The notes under the pieces were generated by a model, which was given only the letters and a program-made list of their open reading frames with translations, made no database searches and was not told where the DNA came from. A stretch of DNA of 64,000 bases from Variovorax boronicumulans (GTDB taxonomy: Bacteria > Pseudomonadota > Gammaproteobacteria > Burkholderiales > Burkholderiaceae_C), in NCBI RefSeq assembly GCF_029892485.1, contig NZ_JARXVG010000009.1:124001-188000 (forward strand), read 5' to 3'. The position numbers and the translations under genes are program-made. Below, piece after piece: positions 47,181 through 56,343 of this stretch (position 1 is the stretch's first letter; every line of letters starts with the position of its first letter).

Positions 47181-48161
47181 TCAGGTTTCCACGTGCACGT
47201 TGCCGTCCTTCACCACCTTCGCCCACTTGGCAATTTCAGTGCTGATGAACTGCTTGAACTTGTCCTGCGAACCGCCGCCGTCTTCCGCACCGTAGGTGTC
47301 CATGCGCTCCTGCACATCGGGCATTGCAAGCACCGTGTTCACATCGCGATTCACTTTCTGCGCAATTGCGGCCGGCAGCTTGCCCGGGCCGACCAGCCCG
47401 TACCACGTGGTGGCCTCGAAGCCTGCGAAGCCTTGCTCCTGCATCGTCGGCACGTTCGGGTGACCCTTGGCGCGCTTGGTGCGCGTTTGGGCGACAGCAA
47501 TCACTCGGCCGTTCTTCACGTGCGGCGTGGCGGCCGTCATGGTCTCGAAGCTGTACTGGATCTGTCCCCCCATCAGGTCGGCGAGCAACGGGCCGCTGCC
47601 CTTGTACGGCACGTGCAGCGCATCGACGCCGCCTTGCAGCTTGAACATTTCCAGCGCCAGATGCTGCGCAGAACCCGCGCCGGCCGAGCCGAAGCTCACG
47701 GTGCCGGGCGCGGCCTTGCAGGCGGCGACGATGTCCTTCACCGTGAGCCCCTTCTGCGACGGGCCGGCGATCAGCAGGTTGGGCGTGACGCCCACCAGCA
47801 CGATCGGCACGAAGTCGCGCTCCACGTTGTAGCGCAGCTTGGGCTGCAGGCTGGGCGCGAGTGCGTGGCTGTTGATGTGCGCCATCAGCAGCGTGCTGCC
47901 GTCGCTGGGCTGCTGGGCCACGTAGTCGGCCGCGAGCACGCCGGCAACGCCGCCCTTGTTCTCGACGATGACCTGCTGGCCCCACATGATCGTGAGCTTC
48001 TGCGCGACCACGCGCGCGAGCGCATCGGTGCCGCCGCCCGGTGGAAAGCCCACCACGATGCGAACCGGCCCCGAGGGCCACTCCTGCGCGAAGAGCCGGG
48101 GCACGCCCAGCGTGGCGGCCGCGGCGCCTGCGGCCTGGATGAGGGAACGTCTTTGCATCAT
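47181..48161 (-). CDS. Bug/TctC-family periplasmic substrate-binding protein
   Basis: The 326-residue protein has an RR-containing signal (QRRSLIQAAGAAAATLGVPRLFA) and the Bug hallmark WPSGPVRIVVGFPPGGGTDALAR at the mature N-terminus. Bug proteins bind carboxylates and serve tripartite TctABC carriers, but many, as here, are orphans without permease genes nearby. The first of two ATGs (48161) has GGAG at good spacing. It lies between an aminotransferase and a hydratase gene, which suggests a carboxylate substrate. Confidence 0.93.
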   Translation of the reverse strand: MMQRRSLIQAAGAAAATLGVPRLFAQEWPSGPVRIVVGFPPGGGTDALARVVAQKLTIMWGQQVIVENKGGVAGVLAADYVAQQPSDGSTLLMAHINSHALAPSLQPKLRYNVERDFVPIVLVGVTPNLLIAGPSQKGLTVKDIVAACKAAPGTVSFGSAGAGSAQHLALEMFKLQGGVDALHVPYKGSGPLLADLMGGQIQYSFETMTAATPHVKNGRVIAVAQTRTKRAKGHPNVPTMQEQGFAGFEATTWYGLVGPGKLPAAIAQKVNRDVNTVLAMPDVQERMDTYGAEDGGGSQDKFKQFISTEIAKWAKVVKDGNVHVET

Positions 48162-48273
48162 CTTTGTCTCCGTGGTGTTGGGGGTCCGATGCGTGCCGGC
48201 CTGTTGACAGGTCCGGCAAGGTAGGGGCCGCCGCATCGTTCGAGCGATGCGTTGCGGACGGTGTGTCGCAGGT

Positions 48274-49518
48274 CTATGCGGCTTTCTGCAAGCCGACCGG
48301 CGCCGCCGCGTGATTCGCGAAATGGTCCATCGCCGCCTGCACGCCGCTGCCCGCGAGCTTGATGCCCGAGAGCTTCATGCCCATCTCGACGCCCGCGACC
48401 ATGGCCACGAGCGTCAGGTCGTTGCTGTCGCCCAGGTGCCCCATGCGGAACATGCGGCCCTTGAGCTTGCCAAGGCCCGTGCCGAGCGAGAGGTCGAAGC
48501 GCTGGTGGATCAAGCGGCGCAGTGCGTCGGCATCGATGCCTTCGGGCGTGATCACGCCGGTGAGCACGGGCGAATACACGGCCGGGTCGGCGCACTGGAT
48601 CGGCAGGCCCCAGGCGTTGACCGCCGCACGCACGCCGGCGGCCCAGCGCTGGTGGCGCGCGAACACGTTGTCCAGCCCTTCGCCGAGGATCATGTCGAGC
48701 GATTCCGACAGGCCGTACAGCAGGTTCGTGTTGGGCGTATAGGGCCAGTAGCCGTCCTTGTTCATCTCGACGATTTCGTCCCAGGCCCAGAAGGCGCGCG
48801 GAAGCTTTGCGGTCTTCGAGACTTCGAGCGCGCGCGGCGAGAGCGCGTTGAAGCTGATGCCGGGCGGCAGCATCAGGCCCTTCTGCGAGCCGCTGATGGT
48901 GACGTCCACGCCCCATTCGTCATGCCGGAAATCCGCGCTCGCGAGGCCCGAGATGCTGTCGACCATCAAGAGAGCAGGGTGGCCGGCTGCATCGATGGCC
49001 TTGCGTACCGAGGCGATGTCGGAGGTGACGCCAGTGGAGGTCTCGTTGTGCACCACGCACACGGCCTTGATCTTCTTCTCGGTGTCCTTGCGCAGGCGCG
49101 CCTCGATGAGTTCGGCCTGCACGCCGCGGCGCCAGCTCGGCGCATTGGGCAAGTGTTCGTCGGTGCCGGCCACGGCCAGGAATTCGGTCGAGAGGCCCAG
49201 GCGCGTGGCCATCTTCTGCCAGAGCGAGGCGAAGTGGCCGGTCTCGTACATGAGCACGTGGTCGCCCGGGCTCAACGTGTTGGCGAGCGCGGCCTCCCAG
49301 GCGCCGGTGCCTGACGCGGGGTAGATGGCAACCGGATGCTTCGTCTTGAAGATCTGCTTGATGCCGCCTAGCACCTTCAAACCCAGCGTGCCGAACTCGG
49401 GCCCGCGATGGTCGATGGTGGGGAGGCTCATGGCCCGCAGGATGCGGTCGGGCACCGGGCTCGGGCCGGGAATCTGGAGGAAATGGCGGCCGGTGGGGTG
49501 GATGTCGAGTTGCAGCAT
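48274..49518 (-). CDS. Serine/alanine-glyoxylate aminotransferase family protein
   Basis: This 414-residue class V PLP enzyme has IPGPSPVPDRILRAM at the N-terminus, YPASGTGAWEAAL, MVDSISG (the PLP ring-nitrogen Asp187) and SGSQKGLMLPPG with the Schiff-base Lys213. The family transfers an amino group from serine or alanine to glyoxylate. ATG 49518 has AAGGA six bases upstream; a start 11 codons earlier would begin inside the operator. It opens the leftward arm of the GntR divergon. Confidence 0.92.
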   Translation of the reverse strand: MLQLDIHPTGRHFLQIPGPSPVPDRILRAMSLPTIDHRGPEFGTLGLKVLGGIKQIFKTKHPVAIYPASGTGAWEAALANTLSPGDHVLMYETGHFASLWQKMATRLGLSTEFLAVAGTDEHLPNAPSWRRGVQAELIEARLRKDTEKKIKAVCVVHNETSTGVTSDIASVRKAIDAAGHPALLMVDSISGLASADFRHDEWGVDVTISGSQKGLMLPPGISFNALSPRALEVSKTAKLPRAFWAWDEIVEMNKDGYWPYTPNTNLLYGLSESLDMILGEGLDNVFARHQRWAAGVRAAVNAWGLPIQCADPAVYSPVLTGVITPEGIDADALRRLIHQRFDLSLGTGLGKLKGRMFRMGHLGDSNDLTLVAMVAGVEMGMKLSGIKLAGSGVQAAMDHFANHAAAPVGLQKAA

Positions 49519-49539
49519 GGACTGTCCTTTCACTTTCAG

Positions 49540-49557
49540 TTTTGCATTCAAAATGCA
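49540..49557. promoter_or_regulatory. GntR-type operator, copy 1
   Basis: TTTTGCATTCAAAATGCA contains the inverted repeat TGCATT-CAA-AATGCA. It is 22 bp from the aminotransferase start. An identical 18-bp copy lies at 49606. This is the expected layout for a FadR/VanR-type repressor controlling both arms. Confidence 0.75.
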
Positions 49558-49585
49558 TTTATGTTCGATGGTTTACCCTTAATCC

Positions 49586-49609
49586 ATGGGGTTGTGAGCC
49601 CCATTTTTT
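49586..49609 (+). terminator. Attenuator-like hairpin in the GntR leader
   Basis: ATGGGG (49586-49591), loop TTGTGAG and CCCCAT (49599-49604) followed by a short T-run that merges into operator copy 2. The stem is short and has an AT base pair at its foot, so termination may be partial. It lies between the two operators. Confidence 0.35.
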
Positions 49610-49623
49610 GCATTCAAAATGCA
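49606..49623. promoter_or_regulatory. GntR-type operator, copy 2
   Basis: Second exact copy of TTTTGCATTCAAAATGCA, 66 bp from the first (start to start) and 16 bp before the GntR start codon. Binding here should repress the regulator gene and the downstream dehydrogenase. Confidence 0.75.
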
Positions 49624-49639
49624 CTCAAAGGGAACACCC

Positions 49640-50335
49640 ATGACCGCCGAAATCATCGAAATCTCCAGGCTCGCCCTCCATGACCAAGTCGCTGCGCGCC
49701 TTCGCACCATGCTGGTCGAAGGGCACATCGCACCCGGCGCCAAGCTCAACGAGCGCGAGCTGTGCCTGCAACTGCGCGTGTCGCGCACGCCGCTGCGCGA
49801 AGCCATCAAGCTGCTCGCGGCCGAGGGGCTGGTCGACCTGTTGCCGAATCGCGGCGCTGTAGCGGTGAAGCTCACCGAGGCCAACGTGCTTGACACCTTC
49901 GAGGTGCTGGCGATGCTCGAAGGCATGTCGGGCGAGCTGGCCGCCAAGCGCATCACCGACGAAGAACTGGCCGAGGTGCGCGCGCTGCACTACGAAATGC
50001 TGGCCTGCTTTTCGCGGCGCGATCTCTCGGGCTACTACCGGCTGAACGCGCGCATCCATACGGCCATCAACGAGGCCGCGGGCAATCCGGTGCTCGCGAG
50101 CACCTACCGCTCGATCAATGCGCGCGTGCAGTCGTTGCGCTTTCGCACGAACCAGAACGAGACAAAGTGGAAGCACGCGGTCGACGAGCACGAACAGATG
50201 ATCCAGGCGCTGGCCGCACGCGATGCGCCGGCGATGCGCAAGGTTCTCATCGCGCACGTGCTGCGCAAGCGCGACACGGTGCTGGAGCTCCTGCGGGCCG
50301 GCGAAATCTATCCACAAGCCAACAAAGCGAGCTGA
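49640..50335 (+). CDS. GntR family regulator, FCD/FadR type
   Basis: This 231-residue repressor has an N-terminal winged helix (about 8-72, with LNERELCLQLRVSRTPLREAIKLLAAEGLVDLLPNRGAVV-like pattern) and an all-helical FCD effector domain (about 80-215) with metal/ligand-binding His residues (for example HTAINEAAGN). Such regulators usually sense a carboxylic or hydroxy acid. ATG 49640 has AAGGGA upstream; an in-frame start at 49619 lies inside operator copy 2. It is divergent from the aminotransferase gene and 10 bp upstream of the dehydrogenase gene. Confidence 0.93.
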   Translation: MTAEIIEISRLALHDQVAARLRTMLVEGHIAPGAKLNERELCLQLRVSRTPLREAIKLLAAEGLVDLLPNRGAVAVKLTEANVLDTFEVLAMLEGMSGELAAKRITDEELAEVRALHYEMLACFSRRDLSGYYRLNARIHTAINEAAGNPVLASTYRSINARVQSLRFRTNQNETKWKHAVDEHEQMIQALAARDAPAMRKVLIAHVLRKRDTVLELLRAGEIYPQANKAS

Positions 50336-50345
50336 ACGCCACGCC

Positions 50346-53300
50346 ATGCGCATAGATCCCGCCAGCCACATGCAGCCAGCCGGAACCGTTCTTCCGCCCA
50401 ATGACACCTGCGAGCTGCTCGCGCGCCGGCTGCGTGCCGAGACGCAAGGCAAGGTGCTGTTCGACGACGGCTCGCGCGGGCGCTACGCCACCGACGCGTC
50501 GATCTACCAGATCACGCCGGTCGGCGCCTTCGTGCCGACCAACGACAGCGACATCGCCACAGCCATCGACATCGCACGCGACCTGAAGGTGCCCGTGCTG
50601 GCGCGCGGCGGTGGTACCAGCCAATGCGGACAGACCACGGGCGCCGCGCTGGTCATCGACAACAGCAAGCATTTCCGGCGCGTGCTCGACGTGAACGTGG
50701 AGGAGGGCACTGCGACCGTCGAGCCCGGCCTCGTGCTCGATCACCTGAACGCGAAGCTCAAGCCGCTCGGGCTCTGGTACCCGGTCGATGTGTCGACGAG
50801 CGCGCAGGCCACGCTGGGCGGCATGGCGGGCAACAACTCCTGCGGCTCGCGCTCCATCGCCTACGGGAACATGGTGCACAACGTGCTGGGCGCGAGCGCG
50901 TGGCTGTCGAGCGGCGAGCTGGTCGACTTCGGCCCGACGAGCACGCTCGGCGTAGGCGCAGCCGGCATCGCGCAGTTCGTGCGCAGCCTCGCGCGGCAGC
51001 ATCGCGATGCGATGGCGGAGAACTGGCCCAAGGTGATGCGCCGCGTGGCCGGCTACAACCTCGACATCTTCGACAACCAGAGCGAGAAGCCGTACACGGC
51101 CGATGGCAGCGTGAACCTCGCGCATCTGCTGATCGGTTCGGAAGGCACGCTCGCCTATACGAAGAGCCTGAAGCTCAAGCTCGCGCCGCTGCCGCGCGCG
51201 AAGGTGCTGGGCATCGTGAACTTCCCGACCTTCCATGCGGCCATGGATGCAGCGCAGCACATCGTGAAGCTCGGGCCCACGGCGGTGGAGCTGGTCGATC
51301 GCACGATGATCGAGCTGAGCCTCGCGAACCCGGCTTTCAAGCCGACCGTGGAGACTGCGCTGATCGGCAAGCCTGCGGCCATCCTGCTGGTCGAGTTCTC
51401 GGGCGCCGACAAGGCCGCGCTGCTGCCGCAGCTGAAACAGCTCGTCGAACTGATGGGCGACCTGGGCCTTCCGGGCAGCGTGGTCCAGATGCCCGACGAC
51501 GCACGCCAGAAGAACCTGTGGGAAGTGCGCAAGGCCGGCCTCAACATCATGATGAGCCTCAAGGGCGACGGTAAACCCGTGAGCTTCATCGAGGACTGCG
51601 CGGTGCCGCTCGAACACCTGGCCGAATACACGGATGCGCTGACCGAGGTGTTCGCGAGACACGGCAGCCGCGGCACCTGGTACGCGCACGCCTCGGTCGG
51701 CACGCTGCACGTGCGGCCGATCCTCGACATGCGCGCCGACGGCGCCACGAAGATGCGCGCCATCGCCGAAGAAGCCAGCGCGCTGGTGCGCAAGTACAAG
51801 GGCGCGTTCAGCGGCGAGCATGGCGACGGCCTGTGCCGCGGCGAGTGGATCGAATGGCAGTTCGGCCCGGCCATCAACGAGGCCTTTCGCGCGATCAAGA
51901 AGAAGCTCGACCCGATCGACCTGTTCAACCCCGGCAAGATCATCGACCCGCCGCGCATGGACGACGGCTCGCTGTTCCGCTTCGCGCCGCCGACCGCGCC
52001 CAAGCCTTACCGCCGCATCGAACTCAAGCCGGTGCTCGACTGGTCGTCCTGGAACGTCAACGCCGACCCCGTGACCGAGGTGGCCACCGCACCCGGCACC
52101 GGCGGCGACAGCACCGGCGGCCTCGCCAAGGCCGTGGAGATGTGCAACAACAACGGCCACTGCCGCAAGTTCGATGCAGGCACCATGTGCCCGAGCTACC
52201 GCGTGACGCGCGACGAGCAGCATCTCACGCGTGGTCGCGCCAACACGCTGCGCCTCGCGCTCTCGGGTCAGCTCGGCGCCGACGCCTTCACCAGCGAGGC
52301 CATGCACGAGACCATGGACCTGTGCGTCGGCTGCAAGGGCTGCAAACGCGATTGCCCCACGGGCGTGGACATGGCGAAGATGAAGATCGAGTTTCTCGAC
52401 CACTACAAGAAGCGCCATGGCCACACGCTGAAAGACAAACTCGTGGCCTACATGCCCGACTACGCGCACAGGGCGAGCCGCATGCCGTGGCTGCTGAACC
52501 TGCGCAACAGCGTGCCGGGTGCGGCGTGGCTCGGCGAAAAGCTGCTGGGTTTCTCCGCGAAGCGCTCGCTGCCCGAGTGGCGCAGCGACACCTTCTGGCG
52601 CGCGAAGGGCAACGAGCCCGGATTGTTCGCCGACCAGGCCTCGGTGCTGTCGGTGGCGGCGCGGGGCGGCAAGGCGGCGGTGCTCTTCGTCGACACCTTC
52701 AACGGCACCTTCGAGAGCGAGAACGCCTTTGCGGCGGCGCGCGTGCTCGAAGCGGCCGGGTATGTGCTGCACACCGTCGAGAAAAGCGGCGGCCACCATT
52801 GCTGCGGCCGGACTTTCCTGGCCAGCGGCATGGTGGACGAAGCCAAGGTGCGCGCCGAGGCGCTGATCGATGCGCTGCTGCCGCTCGCCCAGGCCGGCAT
52901 CCCCATCGTCGGCCTGGAGCCTTCGTGCCTGCTCACGCTGCGCGACGAGACGCTGGTGATGGGCTTCGGCGACAAGGCGCAGATCGTGGCGAAGCAGGCG
53001 CTGCTGTTCGAGGAATTCATCGCACGCGAAATCAAGGCAGCCCGGTTCAAACTGGCGCTCAAGCCGTCCACGACACCGATCCTCCTGCACGGCCATTGCC
53101 ATCAGAAGGCCTTCGGCGCGGTGAGCCCGATTCTGGAAGTGCTCAAGCTGATTCCCGGTGCCGAGCCCGAGCTGATCGAGAGCTCCTGCTGCGGCATGGC
53201 CGGCAGCTTCGGCTACGAGGCGAGCCACTTCGACGTCTCGATGCAGATGGCCGAGGCGAGCCTGTTGCCCGCGATCCGCGCGAAGCCCGATGCGGTGGTG

Positions 53301-53408
53301 GTGGCCGATGGCACCAGCTGCCGCCACCAGATCGGCGACGGCGCGCAGCGCGAGGCGGTGCATGTGGCCGTGTTGCTGGCGCGGCACCTGATTCCGGCGA
53401 GGCGGTAA
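50346..53408 (+). CDS. FAD-linked/Fe-S 2-hydroxyacid dehydrogenase (YdiJ-like)
   Basis: This 1020-residue protein combines a PCMH-type FAD-binding domain (about 60-270, RGGGTSQCGQTTG), an FAD-oxidase C-terminal domain (to about 545, with GEHGDGLCRGEW), a pair of 4Fe-4S clusters (Cys in CNNNGHC and MCPS near 599-615; CVGCKGCKRDCP near 657-668) and a C-terminal CCG region (HHCCGRTF near 817, SSCCGMAGSFGYE near 947). E. coli YdiJ has the same length and layout and oxidises D-2-hydroxyglutarate-like acids; D-lactate or glycolate are alternatives. ATG 50346 was chosen after the GntR stop. Electrons probably go to the quinone pool. Confidence 0.92.
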   Translation: MRIDPASHMQPAGTVLPPNDTCELLARRLRAETQGKVLFDDGSRGRYATDASIYQITPVGAFVPTNDSDIATAIDIARDLKVPVLARGGGTSQCGQTTGAALVIDNSKHFRRVLDVNVEEGTATVEPGLVLDHLNAKLKPLGLWYPVDVSTSAQATLGGMAGNNSCGSRSIAYGNMVHNVLGASAWLSSGELVDFGPTSTLGVGAAGIAQFVRSLARQHRDAMAENWPKVMRRVAGYNLDIFDNQSEKPYTADGSVNLAHLLIGSEGTLAYTKSLKLKLAPLPRAKVLGIVNFPTFHAAMDAAQHIVKLGPTAVELVDRTMIELSLANPAFKPTVETALIGKPAAILLVEFSGADKAALLPQLKQLVELMGDLGLPGSVVQMPDDARQKNLWEVRKAGLNIMMSLKGDGKPVSFIEDCAVPLEHLAEYTDALTEVFARHGSRGTWYAHASVGTLHVRPILDMRADGATKMRAIAEEASALVRKYKGAFSGEHGDGLCRGEWIEWQFGPAINEAFRAIKKKLDPIDLFNPGKIIDPPRMDDGSLFRFAPPTAPKPYRRIELKPVLDWSSWNVNADPVTEVATAPGTGGDSTGGLAKAVEMCNNNGHCRKFDAGTMCPSYRVTRDEQHLTRGRANTLRLALSGQLGADAFTSEAMHETMDLCVGCKGCKRDCPTGVDMAKMKIEFLDHYKKRHGHTLKDKLVAYMPDYAHRASRMPWLLNLRNSVPGAAWLGEKLLGFSAKRSLPEWRSDTFWRAKGNEPGLFADQASVLSVAARGGKAAVLFVDTFNGTFESENAFAAARVLEAAGYVLHTVEKSGGHHCCGRTFLASGMVDEAKVRAEALIDALLPLAQAGIPIVGLEPSCLLTLRDETLVMGFGDKAQIVAKQALLFEEFIAREIKAARFKLALKPSTTPILLHGHCHQKAFGAVSPILEVLKLIPGAEPELIESSCCGMAGSFGYEASHFDVSMQMAEASLLPAIRAKPDAVVVADGTSCRHQIGDGAQREAVHVAVLLARHLIPARR

Positions 53409-53467
53409 ACCGCCCGGCTGGCGGGCAGGATCGCGCAGGCTGCCGCAGAATGGGCGCCCCAGATCCG

Positions 53468-54715
53468 ATGTCCTCCGCGCTCACTTCTTCCTCCCTCCGC
53501 GCGCAGCCCACGCTGCGGCTTGCGTTCGCGCTGTCGATGGGCGCGGCAGTCTCGCTCGGCATCACCCGCTTTGCCTACGCGCTGTTGTTGCCGCCGATGC
53601 GCGACGACCTCGGCTGGAGCTACGCGCTGGCCGGCGGCATGAACACCGCCAACGCGGTCGGCTACCTCGTGGGTGCGCTGGTCACGCCGACGCTGATGCG
53701 GCGCTTCGGCGTGGCGCGGCTCCTGATCGTCGGCGCCGTGCTGGCCAGCGTGTTCATGGCGGGCAGCGGCTTCGTGACCGATGCGCCGGCCTTGCTGCTG
53801 CAGCGCTTGCTGGCCGGCGTGGCCAGTGCCTGGGTGTTCGTGGCGGGCGGGTTGCTGGCTGCGCGGCTCGGCGAAGCGGACGCACGAACCGGCGGGGCCG
53901 CGCGCGGCGGGCTGCTGCTGGGCATCTACTACGGCGGCACCGGCTTCGGCATTTTGTTGTCGGCGTTGCTCGTGCCGCAGGTGCTGCGCTGGGCGTCAGA
54001 TGTGCCGCACGGATGGACCTGGGCGTGGTGGGCGCTTGCGCTTGCGAGTGCCGCTGCGACCTGCCTGCTGGCCTGGGCCGCACGCGCAATGCCCGATCCG
54101 CCGGCCGCGGCAACACCGTCTGCCGTCAGTGCGATGCAGTCCGAGGCCGAGGCCGCGGCGCTGCGTCAATTCGGCTGGGCGCTCGCGGGTTACGCGCTCT
54201 TCGGCATGGGCTACATCGGCTACATGACCTTCGTGATCGCGCTGCTGTGGGAGCAGGGCGCCAGCGCCGGCTTCGTCACCTTGTTCTATGCCTTGCTGGG
54301 CATCGCTTGCGTGGCCTCGTCGCGCCTGTGGGCCGGGCTGCTCGACCGCTACCGCGGCGGCCAGCCGCAGGCGCTGCTGAACGGGCTGCTCGGCGTGGCC
54401 ACGTTGCTGCCGGTGCTGAGCCCCTCGGCGCCGGTGGCGTTGGCCTCGGGCGTGCTGTTCGGCGGCGTGTTCCTGTCGGTGGTGGCCTCGACTACCGCGC
54501 TGGTGCGCCACAACCTGCCGCCGGCACGCTGGGCGCAGGGCATCAGCCTGTTCACCATCGTCTTCGCGCTCGGGCAGATCGTCGGGCCGACGGTGACGGG
54601 CTGGATTTCGGATGGCCCGGGCGGCCTCGCGCGCGGGTTGGTGGCCTCGGCGATCGCGCTGTGGATCGCGGCGGTGCTGGCGTCGCGCCAGCATGCGTTG
54701 AAGGAGATTGGATGA
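53468..54715 (+). CDS. MFS transporter (YbfB/YjiJ family)
   Basis: This 415-residue protein has twelve predicted membrane segments. The first helix has SLGITRFAYALLLPPMRDDLGWSY, the recognisable YbfB/YjiJ N-terminal pattern. Transport substrate is unknown. Its stop overlaps the ogt start by ATGA. ATG 53468 was preferred over 53450, but neither has a clear ribosome binding site. Confidence 0.88.
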   Translation: MSSALTSSSLRAQPTLRLAFALSMGAAVSLGITRFAYALLLPPMRDDLGWSYALAGGMNTANAVGYLVGALVTPTLMRRFGVARLLIVGAVLASVFMAGSGFVTDAPALLLQRLLAGVASAWVFVAGGLLAARLGEADARTGGAARGGLLLGIYYGGTGFGILLSALLVPQVLRWASDVPHGWTWAWWALALASAAATCLLAWAARAMPDPPAAATPSAVSAMQSEAEAAALRQFGWALAGYALFGMGYIGYMTFVIALLWEQGASAGFVTLFYALLGIACVASSRLWAGLLDRYRGGQPQALLNGLLGVATLLPVLSPSAPVALASGVLFGGVFLSVVASTTALVRHNLPPARWAQGISLFTIVFALGQIVGPTVTGWISDGPGGLARGLVASAIALWIAAVLASRQHALKEIG

Positions 54716-55263
54716 CGGGACAAGACGACAACGGCTTCGCACTGTTCGAGACCTCGATCGGCATGTGCGCCCTGGCCTGGGGACCGCTCGGACTGGTCGG
54801 CGTGCAACTGCCCGCCGACGAGGGCGGCCCGGCCACGCGGGCGCGCATGCGGCACCGCTTTCCGGACCTGCAGGAAGGGCCACCGAACGACATGGCGCAG
54901 CGCGCCATCGCCGCCATCCAGGGCCTGTTGCAGGGCGTGCACGACGACCTGAGCCACATCGTGCTCGACATGCGCGGCGTGTCGGAGTTTCACCAGCGGA
55001 TCTACGCCATCGCGCGAAGCATTCCGCCGGGGCAGACGCGCACCTACGGCGAGATTGCGGAGGAGCTCGGTGACAAGGGCCTGTCGCGTGCCGTGGGCCA
55101 GGCGATGGGGCACAACCCCTTCGCACCCGTGGTGCCTTGCCATCGCGTGCTCGCGGCGGGCAACAAGCCCGGAGGGTTCTCGGCTGGCGGTGGCGCGCTG
55201 ACCAAGCTGCGCATGCTGGGCATCGAGGACGCGCGGCCGAACGGGATGGCGTCGCTGTTCTGA
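54712..55263 (+). CDS. ogt: Methylated-DNA--protein-cysteine methyltransferase
   Basis: This 183-residue repair protein removes alkyl groups from O6-alkylguanine by transfer to its own Cys143 (VPCHRVLAAG). The DNA-binding/active-site region includes FHQRIYAIARSIPPGQTRTYGEIA and SRAVGQAMGHNPF. There is no Ada-type N-terminal domain. Translation is probably coupled to the MFS gene by the ATGA overlap and AAGGAG upstream. The symbol could be ogt or ada-like; length fits Ogt. Confidence 0.93.
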   Translation: MTGQDDNGFALFETSIGMCALAWGPLGLVGVQLPADEGGPATRARMRHRFPDLQEGPPNDMAQRAIAAIQGLLQGVHDDLSHIVLDMRGVSEFHQRIYAIARSIPPGQTRTYGEIAEELGDKGLSRAVGQAMGHNPFAPVVPCHRVLAAGNKPGGFSAGGGALTKLRMLGIEDARPNGMASLF

Positions 55264-55296
55264 GGCCTCTCGTTCAGAGGCCTGCGAGCCGTTGTC

Positions 55297-56223
55297 TCAT
55301 CGACGCGATCCGGGCTTCGCTGCCGGGGCAATCGCCGCCAACACGAAATCGATGAACGCCCGCACCTTCGCCGCCGGCAGATGCCGCGACGGGTACAGCG
55401 CATAGAGCGGGAATCGCTCGTCGGGCCAGTCGGGAAACAGGTCGATGAACTCGCCGCTGTCGAGCTGCGACTGGATGCCCACCGCCTTGATCTGTGCCAC
55501 GCCGACACCCGCGAGCGCGGTGGCGAGGATGGTGCCGGCATCGGTCAGCAGCAGCCGGCCGGTGGTCGGCACCTTGACCAGCTTGCGGCCGCGCTGGAAC
55601 TCCCATGCGTAAGGCTGCCCCGTGACCGGGTTGCGCACCTGGATGCATGCGTGGTTCACCAGGTCCGCCGGCTTTGCAGGGCGGCCGTGCCGCTTCAGGT
55701 AGCCCGGCGTTGCGACGGTGACGATGCGCGTGTCCATGAGCTTGCGCGCCACCAGCGACGACGAAGGCGGCTCGCCGAAACGCACCGCGATGTCGAAGCC
55801 CTCGGCCACCAGGTCGCCGAGCTGGTCGCGTGCGACGAGCTCGAGCGAGAGCTCCGGGTGCAGTTCGAGAAAACGCGGGATGTGCGGTGCCAGCAGCAGG
55901 CGCGAGGTGAAGGCATCGGTGTTGACACGCAAGCGCCCGCGTACCGCACCGGATGAGCCCGAAGCGATCGTCACCGCGTCTTCGATGCCCAGCACCAGCG
56001 GATTGACGTTGGCGTAGAGCAGCCGTCCTTCGTCGGTGAGGTTGAGCGAGCGCGTGGTGCGGTCGAACAGGCGCACGCCGATGCGTGCCTCCAGCCGTGC
56101 AATGGCGCGGCTGACGCCCGAGGGGGTGAGGCCGAGGGCAGTGGCTGCGCTCGCGAAGCTGCCGCCTTCGACGACTGCGGCGAGCACGCCCACGTTGGAG
56201 AGAAGCCGTCCATCGAGCGCCAT
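55297..56223 (-). CDS. LysR family regulator (divergent from NmrA-like gene)
   Basis: This 308-residue LysR protein has the helix-turn-helix segment GGSFASAATALGLTPSGVSRAIARLEARIGVRLF and a typical effector domain. It is divergent from the NAD(P)-binding protein gene across 120 bp, which contains TCATTC and GAATGA half-sites 15 bp apart close to the LysR start. It probably controls itself and that gene. It converges on ogt with 33 bp between stops. Confidence 0.92.
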   Translation of the reverse strand: MALDGRLLSNVGVLAAVVEGGSFASAATALGLTPSGVSRAIARLEARIGVRLFDRTTRSLNLTDEGRLLYANVNPLVLGIEDAVTIASGSSGAVRGRLRVNTDAFTSRLLLAPHIPRFLELHPELSLELVARDQLGDLVAEGFDIAVRFGEPPSSSLVARKLMDTRIVTVATPGYLKRHGRPAKPADLVNHACIQVRNPVTGQPYAWEFQRGRKLVKVPTTGRLLLTDAGTILATALAGVGVAQIKAVGIQSQLDSGEFIDLFPDWPDERFPLYALYPSRHLPAAKVRAFIDFVLAAIAPAAKPGSRR

Positions 56224-56343
56224 GTGTTCATTCGTGATCAGGTGTCATGAATGATATGCCACCAGGTCGCTTTACTCAAAGGCGGGCGCTTTCTACATTC
56301 GTTCCATCGCATTCACTCATTCACTGGAACAAAGGTAAATCTC

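Noticed and set aside
50247-53387. 1046-codon open frame antisense to the FAD/Fe-S dehydrogenase gene
   Set aside because: Same GC mirror effect; no recognisable domain, while the plus strand encodes a full YdiJ-like protein.
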